Of a stretch of 64,000 nt of DNA, positions 10,144 through 17,458 are shown in pieces. This DNA is from Enterococcus sp. 9D6_DIV0238 (GTDB lineage: Bacteria; Bacillota; Bacilli; Lactobacillales; Enterococcaceae). The notes below the pieces were generated by a model. That model was not told where the DNA came from. It saw only the letters and a program-made list of their open reading frames with translations, and searched no databases. The DNA is taken from assembly GCF_002174455.2 (NCBI RefSeq), contig NZ_CP147246.1, positions 1,949,501-2,013,500 of the forward strand, read 5' to 3'. The translations under genes were made by a program, and so were the position numbers. Every line of letters begins with the position of its first letter. Within the stretch, counting starts at the first letter, position 1.

Positions 10144-10554
10144 ATGTATTGGTTTGTAACAAGAGAAAGTGAAAGAAAAGCTAATCAATATGAACATTTA
10201 TGTGACAAGCTAGAAAAGAGAATCCGTGACCATGATAAGCATATGAAAAATGCCAAAGAGATTTTCTCTGCTTACAAAGGAACTGTCTCAAACTTTTCTA
10301 ACTCTAAGATCCCCTCTAATCACTTTGATCCTAAGAGAGAAGAACTAACTGAAAAATTAAGTAAGTATATTAGTCAGGAAGAGGCAAAAAGTGTTAGTCT
10401 CACAACCGCAAAAAATCAAGCAGAAACACGAAAAAATTATTATATCAATAAAGTAAATCAAGAAATAGAACAAGAACGTATAGCTAGAGAAGCAAAAATA
10501 CGGGAAGCAAAAGAAAAGGCTGAAAAGGCTAAGAAAGAAAGGGAGCGTGCTTAA
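10144..10554 (+). CDS. EsxC-like small helical T7SS protein
   Basis: A 136-residue, highly charged, predicted all-helical protein following AAAGGAG. The C-terminal 50 residues are a Lys/Glu-rich helix. There is no WXG motif. Size, composition and position directly after essC match EsxC in the staphylococcal order essC-esxC-esxB-essE-esxD-essD. It could equally be assigned to a YwqH/DUF5082-like family. It probably acts as a co-secreted partner or targeting factor for the effector, which is inference from position. Confidence 0.72.
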   Translation: MYWFVTRESERKANQYEHLCDKLEKRIRDHDKHMKNAKEIFSAYKGTVSNFSNSKIPSNHFDPKREELTEKLSKYISQEEAKSVSLTTAKNQAETRKNYYINKVNQEIEQERIAREAKIREAKEKAEKAKKERERA

Positions 10555-10557
10555 TCA

Positions 10558-10863
10558 ATGGGATTATCAAAATTAGATATCACTGAAAGCGAAGTAAATA
10601 CTGCTATAAGCTCTGCTACGACCTTAACCCGTTTACTAGGAGATTCTAATGCCAAAGCAAAAAGCTTATTAAGTAAAGTTCAAGGCTCCAATTGGGATGG
10701 TGAAGCAAAAGATTCTTTTGTAGCTTACCTAAGTATTGTCCAAAAATATCACTCTGACATGCACAAAGCGAGTAAAAAACAAACTGAAGCTTTGAAAAAA
10801 ATTCCAACAGGGATTTCTGGCTATGAGAGTCATGCAGAAGTATCGAAGGTGAAAAGCTTATGA
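10558..10863 (+). CDS. EsxB-like WXG100 protein
   Basis: A 101-residue helical hairpin protein with a Trp-Asp-Gly turn at about residues 44-46, the hallmark of WXG100 proteins. It starts 3 nt after the previous stop. Its stop overlaps the next start (ATGA). In staphylococci the equivalent gene, esxB, encodes a secreted partner that dimerises with EsxA or EsxD-type proteins. The precise partner here cannot be read from sequence. Confidence 0.8.
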   Translation: MGLSKLDITESEVNTAISSATTLTRLLGDSNAKAKSLLSKVQGSNWDGEAKDSFVAYLSIVQKYHSDMHKASKKQTEALKKIPTGISGYESHAEVSKVKSL

Positions 10864-11570
10864 TGACAGAAGTAAAAGGAACAAGAAATGATGTATTTCA
10901 CTTATACGAATTATACTTGATGGCTGAAGCTACAGGAAATGATACTATCTTTGGATTACCAGACAAAAGTGTACATGCAATCACTGACCCACATTATTTA
11001 GACACAGCCAAAGAAGCTATACAAGAAAAAGGGATTTTAAACGAAGAAGGCCACATTTCTGATGGTGGCTTCTTCGCTATAAAAGCTATACAAGAATATG
11101 CAACTTCCAGAAAATATGTGCAAATAAACAACTTAATGATTGCCTTTAGCGAAAGTGAGCCGGATGAGCTCATTGTACTTACAGAAATTGAAAATCAATC
11201 GTATTACCAAATAAAAGTAATAGACAAAGTTCTTGTTTTAAAAGACTTATTCGATTCAGTAGCAATCGTCCAACGTGAGCCATTAGCCGATGAAAAAGAA
11301 TTTACATTGAAAAAATTAAGAAATCGGGAAAGAAGATCTATTCTAGAAGAAGAAATTGAAGAAAATGTTCTTTCTCTTGCGGTTTTTGATACTGAAACAG
11401 TTCAAACAGATACTGAATTTGCACAATGGCTCTACTTCATGGAAGAAGATAAGCTTTGCACAGTGAACGTTGAAGAAGAAACCTATTATCGAGTAAGTCA
11501 ATACTGGTTAATGAAGGAACTTTTTGATAGTTTAGAAATTCCTTATCCGCAAGAAACTGAAGAAAAATAA
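10860..11570 (+). CDS. EssE-like protein (DUF5081)
   Basis: A 236-residue soluble, acidic protein whose pattern matches DUF5081, the family of staphylococcal EssE. EssE is described as a chaperone-like factor needed for secretion of the EssD effector, and the fold is compared with EspG-type chaperones. Here it lies between the EsxB-like and EsxD-like genes, exactly as in the staphylococcal locus. ATG codons occur at 10860 and 10863 after GAAGGTG; the first overlaps the preceding stop. Its likely client is the effector encoded two genes downstream. Confidence 0.78.
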   Translation: MMTEVKGTRNDVFHLYELYLMAEATGNDTIFGLPDKSVHAITDPHYLDTAKEAIQEKGILNEEGHISDGGFFAIKAIQEYATSRKYVQINNLMIAFSESEPDELIVLTEIENQSYYQIKVIDKVLVLKDLFDSVAIVQREPLADEKEFTLKKLRNRERRSILEEEIEENVLSLAVFDTETVQTDTEFAQWLYFMEEDKLCTVNVEEETYYRVSQYWLMKELFDSLEIPYPQETEEK

Positions 11571-11583
11571 AAGAGGGATTGTT

Positions 11584-11880
11584 ATGGCAGAAAAAATAGA
11601 TATAGATATTAGTGAAATTGAAGATTTTGGCACAGATTTAATGGACATTCTTCAAACTATTGAGGAAGCCTGTAAAGAAGCACAAAAAATAGGAAATCTA
11701 AATTTTTATAAAGAAGGACAAGCCAAAAATGCGGTAAGCAAATTAAAAGATATTCCTCAAAAATATGCTTCTGTAGCTGAACATTATGGCCGCCTGTTAC
11801 AAATAACAGCCTTGACTTGGCAACAAATGAGCGAAGCAGATAAAAACATTTCTAATGGGATACAAGCCGCTCAAAAATAA
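11584..11880 (+). CDS. EsxD-like small helical T7SS protein
   Basis: A 98-residue acidic helical protein after an AAAAGAGGG ribosome site. It has the size and two-helix outline of ESX partners but lacks a WXG turn; its mid-protein bend is near NFYKEGQ. Its place just before the effector parallels esxD in staphylococci, whose product pairs with the N-terminal helices of the toxin. A targeting-partner role is inferred from this arrangement. Confidence 0.72.
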   Translation: MAEKIDIDISEIEDFGTDLMDILQTIEEACKEAQKIGNLNFYKEGQAKNAVSKLKDIPQKYASVAEHYGRLLQITALTWQQMSEADKNISNGIQAAQK

Positions 11881-11896
11881 GTAAAAAAGAGGTGAA

Positions 11897-13294
11897 ATGA
11901 TGGCAGATGTAAAGTATACTCAAAGTAGTTGGGAAAAAATGGGGCGTGATTTAGGAAATTTAATTGGTTCAGGTTGGGGCAAAGGTGTCCATGAAGAACT
12001 AAAAGATGTTTCTAAAAATTTAGAAAAAGCAGAAGATAATATCTCAACTTATGATGAAGATGGTATTATCAGTTTTAGTCACACTGATCGTAGCAGTCAA
12101 TATCAGGAAATTGGTGAAAAACTAAAAGTCTTAAAAGACTTCACAGGCAAAGTAAATAACATCTTAGCGAGTGAAATCGATGATCCCTTTTATGAAAAAA
12201 TGGATGCCTATGTGGTGGCTGTAAGAGATTTAGACATCACAGAGTACTCTGTCTCTAATACATTAGGAATCAAAGAAACCAGAACTGCCTACGCAATGGG
12301 CACTAACATGACGTACGAAGTCAAAAAGGATAAAATAAACCTTGAAGACATTTTAAATGGCGATAATCCCGTTGGTAAAGCAATGGTTGATGAGTGGGAA
12401 AACTATTTAAAAAACAATCCGGGTGCAAAAGACCTATCTTACGCGGACTACCAAAAAGCTGCTCTTTACTCTGGGGCATTTGAGTATGAATCAATATCCG
12501 ATGGACAGAAGAAAAAAGAATTTTGGTTCAATATGGCTGCTTTGGCAACGACAGTAATCGTTGGATTCGTTTTTCCACCAGCAGGTATGGTTTTAGGCGC
12601 CGCATTTGGTGGCTATGAAATGCTTAATGCCGCAGTTGGGAAGGATTTATTAAGTGGGCGTGAACTTGACACTGGTGAGCGTTTGTTCCGATTTGGCGCT
12701 GGAGCTCTAGGTGTGTTTGGTGGCGTGAGAGGTCTACGCTCATTTAGTAATAACATCAACATGGTAACTGGTTCATCATCTTCGAAAATGGAACATGTTG
12801 TTAAGATGATGCAGAATAGTGGTAGAAGTAATTACAAAAATATTATGACCCAAGCTAAGAATCTTCAAACTGCACAAGCACTTCTAAATGAGATGCCTGA
12901 TCCTTATGCGGGAGTCAAAGAAGCGTCAGCTTATTTGAAAGAAAATAATGTCCCAAGAGAATTTAGAAAACAGGTTTTAGATTCCTTTAAGCCTGGAACT
13001 ATAACATTAGAAACAGCAGGACCAGACACTTATGGGTTAAGATTCTATGGTGGAGGAGCTCAACCAAAAGGTCGTTATCTATTTGAAACATTTACTGATG
13101 CTATTAATAGAGAAAATTTAGCATTACCAGCAAATTGGAATTCAATGGAAGGCATTGCTCAATTCCAAGTAAAAGAAGGAACACAATTTATAGCTGGTAC
13201 TGTAGGTCCACAGTTCGAAGAAGGAGCACGATTTATAGGGGGAGCAAAACAATGGTATATTCCGAATCTAGACAATTTAGTGCAGATCAAGTAA
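11897..13294 (+). CDS. T7SS effector with TNT-like NAD+ glycohydrolase domain
   Basis: A 465-residue modular toxin. Residues 1-200 are helical and probably carry the export signal. A hydrophobic Gly/Ala/Pro region (about 212-245) is followed by a pre-toxin TG-type motif, GKDLLSGRELDTGERL, starting at 248. Residues 364-465 resemble the tuberculosis necrotizing toxin family: RFYGG (R382), a GRY element, REN-LALP, a Gly-rich turn and a terminal GGAKQW (Q452). TNT enzymes hydrolyse NAD+, but catalysis here is inferred. Codon 11900 is an alternative start with better spacing from AGAGGTG. The 3' end overlaps the next gene out of frame by 43 nt. Confidence 0.78.
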   Translation: MMADVKYTQSSWEKMGRDLGNLIGSGWGKGVHEELKDVSKNLEKAEDNISTYDEDGIISFSHTDRSSQYQEIGEKLKVLKDFTGKVNNILASEIDDPFYEKMDAYVVAVRDLDITEYSVSNTLGIKETRTAYAMGTNMTYEVKKDKINLEDILNGDNPVGKAMVDEWENYLKNNPGAKDLSYADYQKAALYSGAFEYESISDGQKKKEFWFNMAALATTVIVGFVFPPAGMVLGAAFGGYEMLNAAVGKDLLSGRELDTGERLFRFGAGALGVFGGVRGLRSFSNNINMVTGSSSSKMEHVVKMMQNSGRSNYKNIMTQAKNLQTAQALLNEMPDPYAGVKEASAYLKENNVPREFRKQVLDSFKPGTITLETAGPDTYGLRFYGGGAQPKGRYLFETFTDAINRENLALPANWNSMEGIAQFQVKEGTQFIAGTVGPQFEEGARFIGGAKQWYIPNLDNLVQIK

Positions 13295-13557
13295 GACTAA
13301 AAAATGAAGGCAAGAGGTTGTTAAATGAATTAGACCAAAGACTTAATATATCTGATGCCGTTCAGAAAAAACAATTAGAACTAATTTACTCAGAAATTAG
13401 CTCAATGATTAATTCTATCGAAAATCAAGAAACTAAAAAAATTATAGCTTCTTATCCTCACTTCATAGCAGATACTTGGGATTATTCAGATGAGTTAGGA
13501 ATTAGATTATTGAATTTTAAAGATACGTACAATAAATTAATGAGAAAAAGGACTTAA
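13252..13557 (+). CDS. Candidate immunity protein overlapping the toxin gene
   Basis: A 101-residue charged helical protein. I chose the ATG at 13252 because GGGGGAG lies about 8 nt upstream; the frame is open further 5', but that part merely shadows the toxin. It starts inside the toxin gene in another frame and continues 260 nt beyond it, which would couple the two. I do not recognise a family. Position immediately after a toxin domain is the usual place for an immunity gene, so that role is inferred from context alone. Confidence 0.62.
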   Translation: MVYSESRQFSADQVRLKNEGKRLLNELDQRLNISDAVQKKQLELIYSEISSMINSIENQETKKIIASYPHFIADTWDYSDELGIRLLNFKDTYNKLMRKRT

Positions 13558-13559
13558 CT

Positions 13560-14255
13560 ATGACTGAATCAGAAAATAAGAATATCTTGAAGTATATGGA
13601 ATTAATCAAATCAGAGCAAGCTACTTTAGAAATTAAAAAAAAATTTTTTGAAGAACTAAAAAAAACAAATCTATACTGTGCTATTTTTGAAAATACTTCT
13701 AGGGGAAATAGTTCAAAAATTAGTTTTCTTCAAATAAAAAATGAAAAAAATGAAATATTTTTACCACTTTTTACAACAATAGACTTATTAACCTTATTCA
13801 GTAAAGACAATAATGTTCATCCAACACCTATATCTTTTGAACAATGGTGCAACCTATATGCGAAATTAGAATGCACTGGGATAGCTATAAACCCAGACCA
13901 ACAGAACATTCTTCTGAACGCAGACTTGATAGAAAAATTAAACTCTTCAAACAATAACGAGGTAATAATTGGAGAACCAAAAGAATACCCATCAAAAATG
14001 GTAAACTCATTAATAAAATACTTTAAAAATGTAGAATCAATTAACGAAGTATACATTTTCCAACAAGTTAAACGTACAGAAAAAAGCCTTTTATTAGTTA
14101 TTAAAGCGGAAAACTATAATGATAAACTTTTTCAATCAATAGGAAATGAAGCCAGTAAACACATAAAAAAAGACGAATTGTTAGATTTAATATCATGGAA
14201 TAGTGAGTTTAGTAAAAAAATAACTAAGAATAAAACACCTTTTTATAAAAAATAA
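13560..14255 (+). CDS. SseB-family protein, toxin-associated
   Basis: A 231-residue cytosolic protein with no signal sequence. The pattern LPLFTTIDLL followed by a GIAINPD segment is typical of the N-terminal SseB domain, and the rest resembles the SseB C-terminal half. SseB-like proteins are common next to secreted polymorphic toxins and may act as immunity or accessory proteins. It follows the preceding gene by 2 nt and an AAGGA site. The DNA is markedly AT-rich with long A runs, unlike the essA-essC part, suggesting acquired DNA. Confidence 0.7.
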   Translation: MTESENKNILKYMELIKSEQATLEIKKKFFEELKKTNLYCAIFENTSRGNSSKISFLQIKNEKNEIFLPLFTTIDLLTLFSKDNNVHPTPISFEQWCNLYAKLECTGIAINPDQQNILLNADLIEKLNSSNNNEVIIGEPKEYPSKMVNSLIKYFKNVESINEVYIFQQVKRTEKSLLLVIKAENYNDKLFQSIGNEASKHIKKDELLDLISWNSEFSKKITKNKTPFYKK

Positions 14256-14288
14256 AGACTAGTTAAGTAAATGTATATATTATATATA

Positions 14289-14336
14289 AATAGTCCGATA
14301 AGTTACATTATAACAAATGTAGCCTATCGGACTATT
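14289..14336. terminator. Strong hairpin ending the T7SS cargo operon
   Basis: AATAGTCCGATA (14289-14300) is complementary to TATCGGACTATT (14325-14336). An inner eight-pair stem formed by GTTACATT and AATGTAGC lies between them. It closes the rightward operon and may also stop leftward transcripts of the small repressor gene. Confidence 0.8.
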
Positions 14337-14382
14337 TATTACTTTTCTAAAAATATATACAAAAAAATTTTTAATAGGATTT

Positions 14383-14598
14383 CTAATAATCATTTATTTC
14401 AGAAACAAACTCCATAATATCCCCCGGCTGACAATCAAGAGCCACACAAATCCTCTCAATAACATCCATCGACACTTTTTCATTAGCTGAAAGTTTTGCC
14501 AGAGTCGCTGTTCCTATCCCTATCTCTTTTCTTAATTGTGTCTTAGTCATTCCTTTATCGATCAATAATTTCCATAAACGATTATATATAATTGGCAT
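14383..14598 (-). CDS. Small XRE-family DNA-binding regulator
   Basis: A 71-residue protein consisting almost entirely of one Cro/CI-type helix-turn-helix domain. The helices lie at about 6-16, 18-26 (KTQLRKEIG), 29-38 (TATLAKLSA) and 45-54; the tail ends GDIMEF. It resembles the YozG group of single-domain regulators. It is transcribed leftward from the promoter at 14628-14656 and faces a divergent promoter, so it probably represses itself and the rightward gene. A decayed copy of the same gene lies at 17,279-17,440. Confidence 0.85.
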   Translation of the reverse strand: MPIIYNRLWKLLIDKGMTKTQLRKEIGIGTATLAKLSANEKVSMDVIERICVALDCQPGDIMEFVSEINDY

Positions 14599-14627
14599 GT
14601 GCCTAACCTCCTATTAATTATGACCTT

Positions 14628-14656
14628 AGTATAGATTGTTGACATTCCATAGTCAA
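14628..14656 (-). promoter_or_regulatory. Sigma-A promoter of the XRE regulator
   Basis: Read leftward, TTGACT (14651-14656) and TATACT (14628-14633) are separated by 17 nt. An inverted repeat TTGAC-8-GTCAA overlaps the -35 region. Confidence 0.75.
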
Positions 14657-14665
14657 TACAAAATA

Positions 14666-14775
14666 TTCGTTTATACGAACAAATAATTCCTGAAGCAGAA
14701 TAAAAGTATTGACTAAACATTCTATTTACGATACTATATATTCATTAAAGCGAATATTAAATTCTTTTTATCGAA
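14666..14775. repeat. Three operator-like 14-bp sites
   Basis: TTCGTTTATACGAA (14666-14679), TTCATTAAAGCGAA (14741-14754) and TTCTTTTTATCGAA (14762-14775) share TTC and CGAA ends. The first is nearly palindromic. The last two are 21 bp apart, two helical turns, and the middle one begins just after the rightward -10 box. They are probable binding sites for the neighbouring XRE regulator. Confidence 0.6.
14709..14737 (+). promoter_or_regulatory. Divergent sigma-A promoter of the 99-residue gene
   Basis: TTGACT (14709-14714) and TACTAT (14732-14737) are separated by 17 nt. An operator-like site starts 3 nt downstream, so repression at the start point is expected. Confidence 0.7.
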
Positions 14776-14830
14776 CAAAAGGAGGTCTGAGATCAAACAA
14801 AAAGAAGCAGAGCTTTAATAAACAAGAAAT

Positions 14831-14892
14831 GAATTTCTTAAATAAAAACTCTACCCCAGACAAGTTGAGTATATCATACATTTAAGAAATTC
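14831..14892 (+). repeat. 13-bp perfect inverted repeat in the leader
   Basis: GAATTTCTTAAAT (14831-14843) and ATTTAAGAAATTC (14880-14892) are exact complements with a 36-bp loop, ending 15 nt before the AAAGGAGA ribosome site of the next gene. An orphan GGAGGT at 14781-14786 upstream has no start codon at normal spacing. A leader structure controlling translation is possible. Confidence 0.55.
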
Positions 14893-14918
14893 TCCAAAAA
14901 ATTTAAAGGAGAATCACA

Positions 14919-15218
14919 ATGAATAAAATACAATCAGTAAATCTAAAAAACAACAAAAACCAACCAATCAAGAGTATCAGCCATCAAGATATTTACTCAC
15001 TACACGATCTTTTAGAACAACTCAACTCTTGGCAAAATGCACTCAATCTACTAAATGACTTTTTTAGTGACAAACAACGACCAGTCAATAAGAAAAAGAT
15101 CGCAAGTGATTATTATGCTTGTTCACAAATTTTTTCTTCATTTCATAACGACTTCTCACAAACACTACCAAAGATACAGAAACAAATTAACGAATTAAGG
15201 CAGAAAGAAAAAATTTAA
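14919..15218 (+). CDS. Hypothetical 99-residue helical protein
   Basis: A small soluble protein, Gln/Asn/Lys-rich and mostly helical after residue 25. It has a good ribosome site (AAAGGAGA) and its own promoter, leader hairpin and terminator, so it is very probably expressed. I do not recognise a family. It is the only gene controlled from the rightward side of the XRE divergon, so its expression is likely repressed by that regulator. A role in an integrated element or a stress response is only a guess. Confidence 0.65.
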   Translation: MNKIQSVNLKNNKNQPIKSISHQDIYSLHDLLEQLNSWQNALNLLNDFFSDKQRPVNKKKIASDYYACSQIFSSFHNDFSQTLPKIQKQINELRQKEKI

Positions 15219-15234
15219 TACGTAGCTAATCACA

Positions 15235-15274
15235 GAGTAAAAAATTACTATTTCGTAGTACTTTTTACTCTTTT
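15235..15274 (+). terminator. Intrinsic terminator
   Basis: GAGTAAAAAATTACTA pairs with TAGTACTTTTTACTC around a TTTCG loop, and TTTTG follows. Confidence 0.8.
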
Positions 15275-15467
15275 GTTTAATTCTATCATTATTATTCTCA
15301 TATTATGTTAAAATTAAATTTGGCATAATTTAATGCATACATTTCTACTTGTCTAATATAAATATTAATGAAACTTCTTTTCTAATGTTATTGGATTAAG
15401 AAGTTTATACAATAAATACTATTAGCATCTGAATTAATGAATAGAAAACTTAAAAGAGGGAATTATT

Positions 15468-16100
15468 TTGAAGAAAATATTTTTTACGATAAGTATAGCA
15501 ACGTTACTTATCTTTTCAACTGCTTGTAGCAGTATATCTGTAAATAATGACGCTCTCACTACAAATAATACTGCTGAAGTGCCACTATCCAAGAGTGAAC
15601 AAAATATTATCAGAAATGGTTATCAAATAGGAAATTATCGTTTTAAGTTACTTGGAATTCAAAAAGATGATAGTAAAATTTTATCAGAAACTTTTTCAGA
15701 TATTGATGTGACTATCAAGAATAACTTTGAAGAGGTAGAACAAAATATAGATACTTCAAAAAAAATAAATCTACTTCCAACGTTAGCCAATTATGATGAC
15801 ATAAACGAAAAACTTATCATTAACTACTTTCTGGTCAATAATAGTTTAGAAACTATTAAGTCTATTCGCTTGATAGGTACACCAGAATTTCAGAATATTA
15901 AAAGTAAAGATAATCTTGATACGTATTTTTCTGAGAAAGAGTTTACAACACTAAAACAAGATGAATTTGTAGCATTTACTTTAACATTTAGTGTGAGTGA
16001 AAAATATATAAAACAACTAACAGAAATAAAAAGTACGGACTTGAAAATTCATATTGAGTTATTAGAAATTAATGGTAAAAAAACTGATACCGACAATTAG
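15468..16100 (+). CDS. Lipoprotein, tandem paralogue 1
   Basis: A 210-residue predicted lipoprotein. Residues 1-19 form a signal peptide and the lipobox is STAC with Cys 20. The start is TTG at 15468, seven nt after AGAGGG; no ATG fits. The mature part has a GYQIGNYRFKLL motif near residue 56, a FSKKIN/TSKKIN-type element and a final LEINGKK. All of these recur in the next gene, so the two are paralogues. Function unknown; surface-exposed lipoproteins beside T7SS cargo can be immunity proteins, but nothing in the sequence proves this. Confidence 0.75.
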   Translation: MKKIFFTISIATLLIFSTACSSISVNNDALTTNNTAEVPLSKSEQNIIRNGYQIGNYRFKLLGIQKDDSKILSETFSDIDVTIKNNFEEVEQNIDTSKKINLLPTLANYDDINEKLIINYFLVNNSLETIKSIRLIGTPEFQNIKSKDNLDTYFSEKEFTTLKQDEFVAFTLTFSVSEKYIKQLTEIKSTDLKIHIELLEINGKKTDTDN

Positions 16101-16285
16101 TGAATACAACTAAAATTAAAACTAATCTAGCATCTGATGGCATATCAATAAAAACACCTGGACTAATAGGAAGGATTGGTATATTTGGAAAAAAATTGAT
16201 TTAATAGATCTTGATACTGATTTATAGCAAATTAACAATTTTATTTGACTAATATATGCTAGAATTTATAAAGGGGAATACGCAA

Positions 16286-16924
16286 ATGAATTTTTTGAAA
16301 AAAAGTATAAAAAATACGTTTATACTGATGTCTGTTTCTATTGTCTTTACTGGTTGTTCAGGTACTAACAACAAGACTGCTTTGTCTAGTAGTACACCCA
16401 CAGAAAGCTCACAACTAACAACCAAACAAAAAGAGGCTATAGATCATGGATACCAAATTGGAGAGTATAAACTATTATTAACAAACAATCAAAAAAAAGA
16501 GGAAGAACAAATATTCATAGAAAACAATTTTTTTGAAGCTAATTTTCAAAAAAAACAAGGTGATATAGATTTTTCAAAAAAAATAAATATTCTACTATAC
16601 GCATTACATTATTCTCCAGAAGATGAGATGTACACATTAGGAACCTTTATAGTGAATACATCAGATATAACAATAAAGAAATTACGTCTAACTGTTACTA
16701 CAAATTTTAAAAACATCGGGGATGTCTCTCCAACAGTACTTACTTTGGAAGGTGATGATTTTGCCGAACTGTCTCCTAAAAATTTCTTAACATTATCATT
16801 ATCTGGCGATGCTCCTTTAGATTCAGCCGACTTGTTAATGGAAAATAAAGGGCCTGATATAACTTTTAAAACTACTGATCTAGAAATAAACGGGGAAAAG
16901 GTGGATAACCTCAATGAAGATTAG
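16286..16924 (+). CDS. Lipoprotein, tandem paralogue 2
   Basis: A 212-residue predicted lipoprotein starting at the ATG after AAAGGGGAA; an in-frame ATG at 16256 lacks a ribosome site. The lipobox is FTGC. It matches its upstream neighbour at GYQIGEYKLLL, DFSKKIN, a TIKKLRL strand and the C-terminal LEINGEK. This indicates duplication of one gene followed by strong divergence. The 185 bp between the paralogues contain no gene I can support. Function unknown. Confidence 0.75.
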   Translation: MNFLKKSIKNTFILMSVSIVFTGCSGTNNKTALSSSTPTESSQLTTKQKEAIDHGYQIGEYKLLLTNNQKKEEEQIFIENNFFEANFQKKQGDIDFSKKINILLYALHYSPEDEMYTLGTFIVNTSDITIKKLRLTVTTNFKNIGDVSPTVLTLEGDDFAELSPKNFLTLSLSGDAPLDSADLLMENKGPDITFKTTDLEINGEKVDNLNED

Positions 16925-17108
16925 ATGGGCAAAATATTTACAAAAACCGATTGATTTTGAAATGTTATATTTTCAAGAATTCCCTGATTATATCGCAATT
17001 GTGTGTGAAGGAAATAAAAACCAAGAAGATAAATATGGTAGAAATAGATTCAATTTCAAGTTGAATCAGGATTCTGGTATTTTAGATAAAGAAGACTTAG
17101 CTTATTAA
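16914..17108 (+). CDS. Small hypothetical protein
   Basis: A 64-residue ORF whose ATG lies inside the end of lipoprotein 2 (11-nt overlap), preceded by AAGGTGG. It is rich in aromatic and charged residues with no signal or membrane segment. The overlap suggests translational coupling. It is followed at once by a strong terminator, which supports it being the last gene of this unit. No family recognised; it could be a fragment of a larger ancestral gene. Confidence 0.45.
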   Translation: MKIRWAKYLQKPIDFEMLYFQEFPDYIAIVCEGNKNQEDKYGRNRFNFKLNQDSGILDKEDLAY

Positions 17109-17148
17109 TTCACACCTTACTTTATAAATATAAAATTACTGGAAAAGA

Positions 17149-17198
17149 AAATGGTATACTAACTAGATTTTACTTGGGTTAGTATACCATTTCTGTTT
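17149..17198 (+). terminator. Strong 15-bp terminator hairpin
   Basis: AAATGGTATACTAAC (17149-17163) and GTTAGTATACCATTT (17178-17192) are perfect complements. A T-rich tract follows. Confidence 0.85.
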
Positions 17199-17278
17199 TA
17201 TTTATGAACTAATTAAATATTGTAAATAGAAGTTACAATTTGATTCAACAATCACATTGAAGTAGCTGTATCTTTATT

Positions 17279-17440
17279 CCACCGAAACAAACTCCATAAT
17301 ATCCCCTGGGTGACAATCAAGAGCCATACAAATCCTCTCAATGACATCCATCGACACTTTTTCATTTGCTGAAACTTTGCTAAAGTCGCTGTCCCTATTC
17401 CTATCTCTTTTCTTAACTATGTCTTAGTGATTCCTTATCT
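17279..17440 (-). pseudogene. Decayed second copy of the small XRE regulator
   Basis: About 160 bp closely match 14,399-14,560, the coding part of the intact XRE gene, in the same orientation. Relative to the intact copy there are single-base deletions near 17,374, 17,392 and 17,428 and several substitutions, so the frame is destroyed. Homology stops around 17,440 and the promoter and start region are gone. The two copies form direct repeats bracketing the lipoprotein segment. Confidence 0.85.
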
Positions 17441-17458
17441 ATACTAAAAACACACCTA

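Noticed and set aside
13135..13251. Upstream extension of the immunity-candidate frame
   Set aside because: No ribosome site, and it is just the toxin domain read in another frame; the start at 13252 is better supported.
16101..16285. Possible gene fragment between the two lipoproteins
   Set aside because: A short open stretch exists, but it has no start, no ribosome site and no recognisable similarity.
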